This document shows, piece by piece, positions 14,677 to 20,337 of a stretch of DNA of 20,337 nucleotides. Source of the DNA: JAHFIW01 sp035495855 (GTDB taxonomy: Bacteria > Patescibacteriota > Patescibacteriia > SG8-24); the NCBI GenBank assembly GCA_035495855.1, contig DATJFD010000022.1, positions 1 to 20,337 on the forward strand, written 5' to 3'. Each line of letters begins with the position of its first letter. Positions within the stretch are counted from its first letter, which is position 1. The notes under the pieces were generated by a model. It was not told the origin of the DNA. It searched no databases and saw only the letters and a program-made list of their open reading frames with translations. The position numbers and the translations under genes were made by a program.

Positions 14677-15235
14677 CGCGCAGGACCTTCTTGATCTTCT
14701 CGGACGCGTCGATGGGCAGCGTCTGCGCCTTCAGGAGGTAGTCGGCGGCGCCGCCGCGGAGGCCGAGCTCGACATCCTCCCGCTGGGCCATGCTCGTGAG
14801 CATGAGCACCGGGATCTTGGAGAGCGTGGGGGAGCGCTTGAGGAGGCGCAGCGTCTCGAACCCGTCCATTTTGGGCATCATCACGTCGAGCAGGATGACG
14901 TCGGGCATCTCGGCCGCGGCCATCTCGAGGCCGGCCATGCCGTCCATCGCGGTGACGACCGTGAACCCGTCGTTCACGAGCCGCGTGGCGTACATGCCGG
15001 ACAGGAAAGGATCGTCATCGATGATGAGGATCTTCACGGCGGGAGCCGCAGGCTTGGGCGGGGCGGCGGGAACTGCCGGCGCCGCCGGGGCGGGCGGAAT
15101 GACGGCCGGAACCTGCGTCGGGGCAGGCGCCGCGGCGGCCGGAGTCGGCGCGGGTTGCGACGCCGGAGCGGCCTTCGCTGCGGGCTTCTTCGGAGCCGCC
15201 TTCTTCGCCGGTTTTTTCGATGCTTTCGCGGGCAT
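14666..15235 (-). CDS. Stand-alone receiver-domain response regulator with a Lys/Ala/Pro-rich N-terminal tail
   Basis: This 189-residue protein has a receiver domain at about 67-189 and no output domain after it. The acidic pair is in ILIIDDDPF (D73, D74), the phosphoacceptor is D117 in ILLDVMMPKMDG, the switch Thr is in MLTSMA (147) and the conserved Lys in YLLKAQ (169), so phosphorylation should be possible. The first 66 residues are a low-complexity tail: Lys/Ala/Pro repeats like histone H1 tails (about 1-24), then Ala/Pro. The tail may bind DNA or act as a flexible linker; this is inference. No histidine kinase is in the window. It is the only minus-strand gene here. The ATG coincides with the predicted transcription start, so it is probably leaderless. 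Confidence 0.9.
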   Translation of the reverse strand: MPAKASKKPAKKAAPKKPAAKAAPASQPAPTPAAAAPAPTQVPAVIPPAPAAPAVPAAPPKPAAPAVKILIIDDDPFLSGMYATRLVNDGFTVVTAMDGMAGLEMAAAEMPDVILLDVMMPKMDGFETLRLLKRSPTLSKIPVLMLTSMAQREDVELGLRGGAADYLLKAQTLPIDASEKIKKVLREKK

Positions 15236-15241
15236 GGAGGG

Positions 15242-15247
15242 AGTATA
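15242..15247 (-). promoter_or_regulatory. -10 element of the receiver gene, implying a leaderless mRNA
   Basis: On the minus strand TATACT occupies 15247 to 15242, and the A of the start codon is at 15235. With the usual seven-base offset the transcript begins exactly at the ATG. There is no room for a Shine-Dalgarno. Confidence 0.55.
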
Positions 15248-15255
15248 CAGGTTGT

Positions 15256-15317
15256 AGGTTGTAGGTGGTAGGTTGTAGGAAGTACGACGAAACCCTACAA
15301 CCTACCACCTACGACCT
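15256..15317. repeat. Inverted repeat of GTTGTAGGTGGTAG units in a divergent intergenic region
   Basis: The arms 15256-15279 and 15294-15317 are complementary over 24 bases with a single T/G wobble, around a 14-base loop. The right arm ends two bases before the nth ATG. The left side is preceded by one extra unit (15250-15255) next to the receiver promoter. Because the flanking genes point away from each other, the hairpin is upstream of both and cannot be a terminator for either. Confidence 0.88.
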
Positions 15318-15319
15318 CG

Positions 15320-15991
15320 ATGCAACCCCGGTACGACAAGATCATGTCCGTCCTCGAGCGCCGCTACGCGGACCCGGCGGCGTCGTCGAAGGACACGCCC
15401 TGGGAGGTCCTGCTCTTCACCGCGCTCACGGCCCGGTCGCGCGACGAACAGGTCGAGCCGGTGTTCCGGCGGCTCATGGCCCGCTGGCCGGGGCCGGCGG
15501 CGCTCGCCCGCGCGCGCGTGAAGGACGTGGAGTCGGTGCTGCGCACGGTCGGCCTCTACCGCAGCAAGGCGAAGAACGCCGTCGCGCTCGCGAAGGCGCT
15601 CATGGCGCGTCACGGCGGCGAAGTGCCCGCGGACCTCGACGCGCTGGTCGACCTGCCGGCGGTCGGGCGCAAGACCGCGAGCTGCACGCTGGTGTACGCG
15701 TTCGGCATCCCCGCGATCGCCGTCGACACGCACGTGCACCGCGTCACGAACCGGCTCGGCTGGGTCCGCGAGCGCACCCCGGAAAGGACGGAACGCGCGC
15801 TGCGCGAACGGCTGCCGGCGAAGCACTGGCTCGAGGTCAACCGCGTCATGGTGCAGTTCGGCCGCGCGGTCTGCGTCCCCGGGCGCCCGAAGTGCTGGAT
15901 GTGCCCGGTCGCGCGTTGGTGCGCCTACCCGCACAAGACGCCCCGGCCGAAAAGTCGAGAGCCGAAGGTCGAAAGGGAAAAGGGCGGGTAG
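15320..15991 (+). CDS. nth: Endonuclease III-type DNA glycosylase/AP lyase
   Basis: This base excision repair enzyme acts on oxidised pyrimidines. It has 223 residues. The helix-hairpin-helix with catalytic Lys is LPAVGRKTAS (112-121, K118), the catalytic Asp is in AVDTHVHRV (D136), and a [4Fe-4S] cluster is bound by Cys 185, 192, 195 and 201 (C-x6-C-x2-C-x5-C). The helix ALTARSRDEQV replaces the LSAQATDxxV of enterobacterial Nth. The last dozen residues (about 211-223, KSREPKVEREKGG) are encoded by a GTCGAGAG-type repeat arm and lie beyond the normal C-terminus. The ATG follows the upstream repeat by two bases, with no Shine-Dalgarno. Confidence 0.93.
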   Translation: MQPRYDKIMSVLERRYADPAASSKDTPWEVLLFTALTARSRDEQVEPVFRRLMARWPGPAALARARVKDVESVLRTVGLYRSKAKNAVALAKALMARHGGEVPADLDALVDLPAVGRKTASCTLVYAFGIPAIAVDTHVHRVTNRLGWVRERTPERTERALRERLPAKHWLEVNRVMVQFGRAVCVPGRPKCWMCPVARWCAYPHKTPRPKSREPKVEREKGG

Positions 15992-16069
15992 AGAAGGCGC
16001 GGACATCGTGTTACGATGTCCGAACGGCAACCGTACGCTCTCGACTCTCGACTTTAGACTTTGGACTCC
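15950..16069 (+). repeat. Inverted GTCGAGAG-type arms spanning the nth stop codon
   Basis: The left arm (15950-15975) lies inside the last codons of nth. The right arm (16038-16069), made of CTCTCGACTCTCGACTTT and similar, ends five bases before the PAP2 start. 15951-15966 matches the complement of part of 16038-16055 with about two mismatches. A separate 8-base hairpin lies in the loop. Confidence 0.65.
16001..16021 (+). other. Perfect 8-bp hairpin with an embedded -10-like element
   Basis: GGACATCG (16001-16008) and CGATGTCC (16014-16021) form a perfect stem over TGTTA. No T-run follows. The sequence TGTTACGAT (16009-16017) inside it fits an extended -10 for the PAP2 gene, so the palindrome could be an operator over a promoter. 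Both readings are tentative. Confidence 0.35.
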
Positions 16070-16074
16070 TCACG

Positions 16075-16668
16075 ATGATCCGTTTCGACGCGGAACTCTT
16101 CCGCAGCATCAACGACCTGGCAGGCAAGAACCCGGCGCTCGACGCGTTCGGGATCTTCTGCGCGCGCTGGCTCATCGTCGTGATGTTCGTCGCCGTCGTC
16201 GTCCGCGCCTACCTGGCCGCGCGCCGTCCCGAGACGCGCACGCTGGCCGCGGCCCTCGCGGTCGTCGAGGTTCGCGCGCTCGCCGCCGCCGGCCTGGCCT
16301 TCCTCGGCAACTGGCTGTTCAGCCTGCTCGTCTTCAGGCCCCGCCCGTACGTCTCGCTCAAGAACGTGCACCTGCTGGTCCCGCCGCCGCTCACCCCGCA
16401 CGCCTTCCCTTCGGGCCACTCGTCCGCGGCGTTCGCGCTCGCCTTTACGCTGCTGCTCGTCGATCCGCCGTTCGGCGCCGTCATGCTCGTCGCCGCCTGC
16501 TTCGTCGCGTTGGGCCGCGTGTTCGTCGGCGTGCACTATCCGCTCGACGTCTTCATGGGCATCTTCGTCGGCCTCTTTTGGGCGCTCACCCTGCACTTCG
16601 TCGGCGCCCGCATCCACGACCTCGACGCCGCGCGCCGCTGGCTTGTCCGGAAGCTGCCGCGGCGTTAA
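16075..16668 (+). CDS. PAP2-family membrane phosphatase
   Basis: This is an integral membrane acid-phosphatase-fold protein of 197 residues with about five hydrophobic helices. The core motifs are AFPSGHSS (110-117, H115) and GRVFVGVHYPLDV (147-159; R148, H154, D158). Motif 1 ends in RPRP (88-91), but the Lys expected seven residues before the Arg is missing, and the third motif starts with Gly in place of Ser. Relatives dephosphorylate undecaprenyl pyrophosphate or other lipid phosphates. A role in recycling lipid carrier for cell-wall precursors is inferred from the neighbouring manC and mltG. The start MIRFDAELF is the usual beginning of this family. The next gene begins five bases after the stop. 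Confidence 0.88.
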   Translation: MIRFDAELFRSINDLAGKNPALDAFGIFCARWLIVVMFVAVVVRAYLAARRPETRTLAAALAVVEVRALAAAGLAFLGNWLFSLLVFRPRPYVSLKNVHLLVPPPLTPHAFPSGHSSAAFALAFTLLLVDPPFGAVMLVAACFVALGRVFVGVHYPLDVFMGIFVGLFWALTLHFVGARIHDLDAARRWLVRKLPRR

Positions 16669-16673
16669 GCTCA

Positions 16674-17771
16674 ATGCCTATGAAAGCGATCATCCTCGCA
16701 GGCGGGGGAGGGACCCGGCTCTGGCCGGTTTCCCGCAAAACGACCCCCAAGCAGGTAGAGCCGATCATCGGCGAAAAATCGCTCCTTCGCGCCACCTACG
16801 ACCGCGTCCGCAAGGGCTTCAGACCCGAGGACATCTACGTGGCCACGGCCGAATCGCAGGCCGATGTCGTGCGGGCCCAGCTCATCGAGCTGCCGGAGGA
16901 GAACCTCATCCTCGAGCCGTGCCGGCGCGAGACCGCCGCGGCCATCGGGTACGCGCTCCTGCGCATCGCGGCCAAGGACCCTCGCGCGACGTTCGTGACC
17001 GTGAACTCCGACGCCTACGTGCGCGACGTGGAAGAGTACCAGCGCGTGCTGCGCGCCGCGGAGAAGGCAGTCGAGTCCGACCCGACCCAGACCGTGCTCG
17101 TCGGCATCACGCCGTCGTATCCCGAGACGGGCTACGGCTACATCAAGACCGGCCCGGAGGCGCTACGCGTCGAGGTCTCCGGCCATTCGTACGGGGTCGA
17201 CGCCGTCGAACGTTTCGTCGAGAAGCCGGACCTGCCGACCGCGCGGCAGTACCTCGCGGAAGGCGGCTACCTCTGGAACCCGACGCTCATCGTCGGCCGC
17301 GTCGACACCTTCCTCGGCCTCTACAAGAAGCACCTGCCGACGCATGCGTTGTACTTCGAGCGCATGGCCGAGGCGTTCGGCACCGATGACGAGGACGAGG
17401 CCGTCCGCTCGCACTTCGCGCGCATTCCGGCCATCAGCATCGACTACGGCATCCTCGAGAAGGAGGAGCGCATGCGCGTGCTGCCCGCGGACTTCGGCTG
17501 GGCCGACGTCGGGAACTGGCGGACCGTGCGCGACATCCTCGCGGCCGAGCCCGAGGAGAACGTCGTGAAGGGGCGGCACGTCGGCGTCGAGTCGAACGGC
17601 AACCTCATCTACGGCTTCTCCGGCAAGCTCATCGCGACCGCGGGCGTGAACGACATGATCATCATCGAGACCATCGACGCGGTGCTCGTCTGCTCCAAGG
17701 ACCGCGCGCAGGACGTGAAGCGCATCGTCGGACAGCTGGAGGACGATCTGGAACTGCAAAAATATCTCTGA
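16674..17771 (+). CDS. manC: Mannose-1-phosphate guanylyltransferase
   Basis: This enzyme makes GDP-mannose from GTP and mannose-1-phosphate for surface glycans. The 365 residues correspond to the short form, without the C-terminal phosphomannose isomerase domain. The nucleotidyltransferase signature GGGGTRLWPVSRKTTPKQ is at 10-27. EPCRRETAAAIG (81-92), NSDAY (111-115; commonly PSDH), FVEKPD, GYLWNP and DFGWADVGNW follow in the family's order. Two in-frame ATGs (16674 and 16680) are possible; the first gives MPMKAI. The 5-base gap after PAP2 suggests co-transcription. A related glucose- or other hexose-1-phosphate transferase cannot be excluded, but the PKQ and WADVGNW motifs favour mannose. 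Confidence 0.9.
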   Translation: MPMKAIILAGGGGTRLWPVSRKTTPKQVEPIIGEKSLLRATYDRVRKGFRPEDIYVATAESQADVVRAQLIELPEENLILEPCRRETAAAIGYALLRIAAKDPRATFVTVNSDAYVRDVEEYQRVLRAAEKAVESDPTQTVLVGITPSYPETGYGYIKTGPEALRVEVSGHSYGVDAVERFVEKPDLPTARQYLAEGGYLWNPTLIVGRVDTFLGLYKKHLPTHALYFERMAEAFGTDDEDEAVRSHFARIPAISIDYGILEKEERMRVLPADFGWADVGNWRTVRDILAAEPEENVVKGRHVGVESNGNLIYGFSGKLIATAGVNDMIIIETIDAVLVCSKDRAQDVKRIVGQLEDDLELQKYL

Positions 17772-17847
17772 AGTCGAGAGTCGAAAGTAGAGAGTCGAGA
17801 GAGCGCCGCGCCGGTACTTTCGACTTTGGACTTTCGACTTTCGACTC
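17772..17847 (+). repeat. Inverted repeat of GTCGAAAGT-type units before mltG
   Basis: 17772-17788 pairs with 17830-17846 over 17 bases with one wobble. The arms continue inward with further copies (left arm to about 17801, right arm from 17816). The left arm begins on the base after the manC stop TGA, and the right arm touches an ATG at 17848. There is no T-run. Confidence 0.85.
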
Positions 17848-17861
17848 ATGGCCATCGGCTC

Positions 17862-18906
<1,045 letters not shown>

Positions 18907-18908
<2 letters not shown>

Positions 18909-18972
18909 AAAGAGAAAAAAGCTTAGAAGATGGCACTTCCTCTAAACTTTTCTCTTTTCCCTTTTCTCTCTT
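18907..18972 (+). repeat. Inverted repeat of GAAAAGAG-type units
   Basis: GAAAAGAGAAAA from 18907 is complementary to TTTTCTCTTTTC at about 18948-18959, and a further copy (CTTTTCTCTC) follows to about 18971. The left arm starts inside the mltG stop TGA. This purine/pyrimidine-split unit differs from all other repeat units in the window, but the layout is the same. Confidence 0.7.
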
Positions 18973-18985
18973 CGCTCCCACATCG

Positions 18986-20337
18986 ATGTCCCGTTCCCGG
19001 AACGCGCTCTTGGCGGCAATGGCGGTGTTCTTCTTGTTCGCGGGGACCGCGGCCTTCGCCCAGGAAACGCCGTCCGGCGAGGAGGTCTCGGCCTTCGCCG
19101 CCGACATCGCGGTGCACATGGACGCGAGCATCCGCGTCACGGAGCGCATCGACTATTTCTTCCCGTCCCCGCGCCACGGCATCTATCGCGACATCCCCAC
19201 GCGCTACAAGCTCGACGACGGCAGGCTCGTCGACGTGCCGATCACCGTCCTCGGCGTGACGGACGCGAACGACGAGCCGATCCGCTACGAGACCATCGAC
19301 AACAGCGCGACGCTGCGCGTGAAGATCGGCGATCCCTCGCGGACCATCACCGGCCGCCAGACCTACGTCATCACCTACGAAGCGATCGGTGCGCTCCGGT
19401 ACTTCGACGACCATGACGAGCTGTACTGGAACGTGACGGGCAACGCCTGGACCGTGCCGGTCGTCCGCGCGAGCGCGGCCGTGACGCTGCCGGACGAGGT
19501 CCCGGCTGACGGCATCAAGGTCCGCTGCTACACCGGGCCGGAAGGATCGACCGCGTCGGACTGCGTCGCGGGCGTGCAGGGGAACACCGCCACCATCGCC
19601 GCGAACGGCCCGCTCACCGTGGCCGTCATCTGGCCGCCGCACATCGTCGCCAAGGTCGAGGCCAAGAGCCCCGGCCTCCTCGAGTCGGCAGGCGCCTGGT
19701 CGCCGCTCGTGCTGCCCGTCGCCGTCATCGCCGTCCTCGTGCTCCTGTGGTGGACGCGCGGGCGCGATCCGGAAGGGAAGGGGACGCTCGTCGTGCAGTA
19801 CGACCCACCTGACGACCTCCGGCCGGCCGAGGTCGGCGTCATCCTCGACGAGGACGCGGGGCTCAAGGACGTCTCCGCCATCATCGTCGACCTGGCGGTG
19901 CGCGGGTACCTGAAGATCCGCGAGATCGAGAAGCAGGGCCTCATCCTCAAGTCGCAGGACTACGAGTTCGAACGGCTGAAGGAGTTCAACGGGGACGCCA
20001 CGCTCAAGCCCTTCGAGACCCATCTCCTCACGGCGCTGTTCGGCGCGACCGGCACGATCGCGCGCGTCTCGGACATCAGCAACAACCATCTCTTCTACAA
20101 GGACCTGCCGGTCATCAAGCAGAAGCTCTACGACGACATGGTGACGTCGGGCTACTTCCCGACGGACCCCGCCAAGGTCCGCGGCGCCTACGCCGGCGTC
20201 GGCCTCGCGATCATCATCATCCTGGCGTTCTTCTTCCCCGGCGTCGGCTTCATGTTCTCGGGGACGTTCTTCGGAAACCTCGTCCTCGCCGTCGCGCTGT
20301 CGGGCGTCGCCATCCTGCTGTTCGCGCCGCTCATGCC
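18986..20337 (+). CDS. DUF2207 membrane protein, 3' end outside the window
   Basis: The frame is open from ATG 18986 to the window edge (450 codons, incomplete). A signal peptide (about 1-24, ending AFA before QE) leads into an extracytoplasmic beta-rich domain (about 30-230) with RIDYFFPSPRHGIYRDIP, a typical DUF2207 opening. A transmembrane helix (about 239-256) is followed by GRDPEGKGTLVVQYDPPDDL and AIIVDLAVRGYLKI, the conserved cytoplasmic part. Two more hydrophobic segments (about 401-423 and 430-450) run to the end. DUF2207 proteins are common in Patescibacteria and have no defined function. The start is placed after the repeat arm because it gives a good signal peptide. There is no Shine-Dalgarno. 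Confidence 0.87.
   Translation, partial: MSRSRNALLAAMAVFFLFAGTAAFAQETPSGEEVSAFAADIAVHMDASIRVTERIDYFFPSPRHGIYRDIPTRYKLDDGRLVDVPITVLGVTDANDEPIRYETIDNSATLRVKIGDPSRTITGRQTYVITYEAIGALRYFDDHDELYWNVTGNAWTVPVVRASAAVTLPDEVPADGIKVRCYTGPEGSTASDCVAGVQGNTATIAANGPLTVAVIWPPHIVAKVEAKSPGLLESAGAWSPLVLPVAVIAVLVLLWWTRGRDPEGKGTLVVQYDPPDDLRPAEVGVILDEDAGLKDVSAIIVDLAVRGYLKIREIEKQGLILKSQDYEFERLKEFNGDATLKPFETHLLTALFGATGTIARVSDISNNHLFYKDLPVIKQKLYDDMVTSGYFPTDPAKVRGAYAGVGLAIIIILAFFFPGVGFMFSGTFFGNLVLAVALSGVAILLFAPLM

Noticed and set aside
14654..15271. Plus-strand Arg/Gly-rich frame opposite the receiver gene
   Set aside because: The minus strand encodes a receiver domain with all conserved residues; the + strand product is a low-complexity shadow.
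10476..15317. Possible CRISPR array from the repeated TAGGTTGTAGG-type units
   Set aside because: The units are contiguous or form inverted arms within one gap, there are no unique spacers of constant length, and no cas genes are nearby.

Overview
This 20.3 kb window is a dense, G+C-rich piece of a bacterial chromosome. The organism is most likely a member of the Candidate Phyla Radiation (Patescibacteria) that uses the standard code, since TGA is the stop of many intact genes. The evidence is the combination of a prepilin N-terminus of the type common in these lineages, a carboxypeptidase-regulatory-like membrane protein, SIMPL and DUF2207 proteins, compact gene packing and almost no Shine-Dalgarno sequences. 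The lineage call is inference from gene content. I could not run a phylogeny.

Layout: 1-123 is the 3' end of an unidentified, probably surface-exposed protein. 251-10477 is a lower-glycolysis block on the + strand: gap, a membrane-anchored metallophosphoesterase, a type II NADH dehydrogenase, pgk, a SIMPL protein with a Cys-rich tail, eno, and two adjacent but divergent cofactor-independent phosphoglycerate mutases. Together these carry glyceraldehyde-3-phosphate to phosphoenolpyruvate, and the NADH dehydrogenase could reoxidise the NADH made by Gap. 10546-13471 holds fpg/mutM and a large prepilin-like fusion protein. 13652-14602 is a NYN-domain putative RNase with a structured leader and the only strong ribosome binding site in the window. 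It converges on a minus-strand stand-alone receiver protein (14666-15235). 15320-20337 holds nth, then a small envelope group: a PAP2 phosphatase, mannose-1-phosphate guanylyltransferase, mltG, and a DUF2207 membrane protein that runs off the end.

The most unusual feature is not a gene. Nine of the intergenic gaps carry long stretches built from short reiterated units, and eight of them can be read as inverted-repeat hairpins. The unit differs from gap to gap: GTCGAAAGT-like, GTTGTAGGTGGTAG-like, GAGCTCGAAGCTCG-like, GAAAAGAG-like and AGTACxCAGTA-like. The arms usually begin at or within a stop codon, and several end a few bases before the next start codon. Only one ends in a T-run like a terminator, and one sits between two divergent genes. 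In two places an arm is translated: in the leader of the prepilin fusion and in the C-terminal tail of Nth.

Several promoters share an extended -10 of the form TGnTATACT. Some lie so close to the start codon that very short or absent leaders are expected. No gene-free stretch exceeds 300 bases. I saw no tRNA, rRNA, CRISPR array, insertion sequence or origin.
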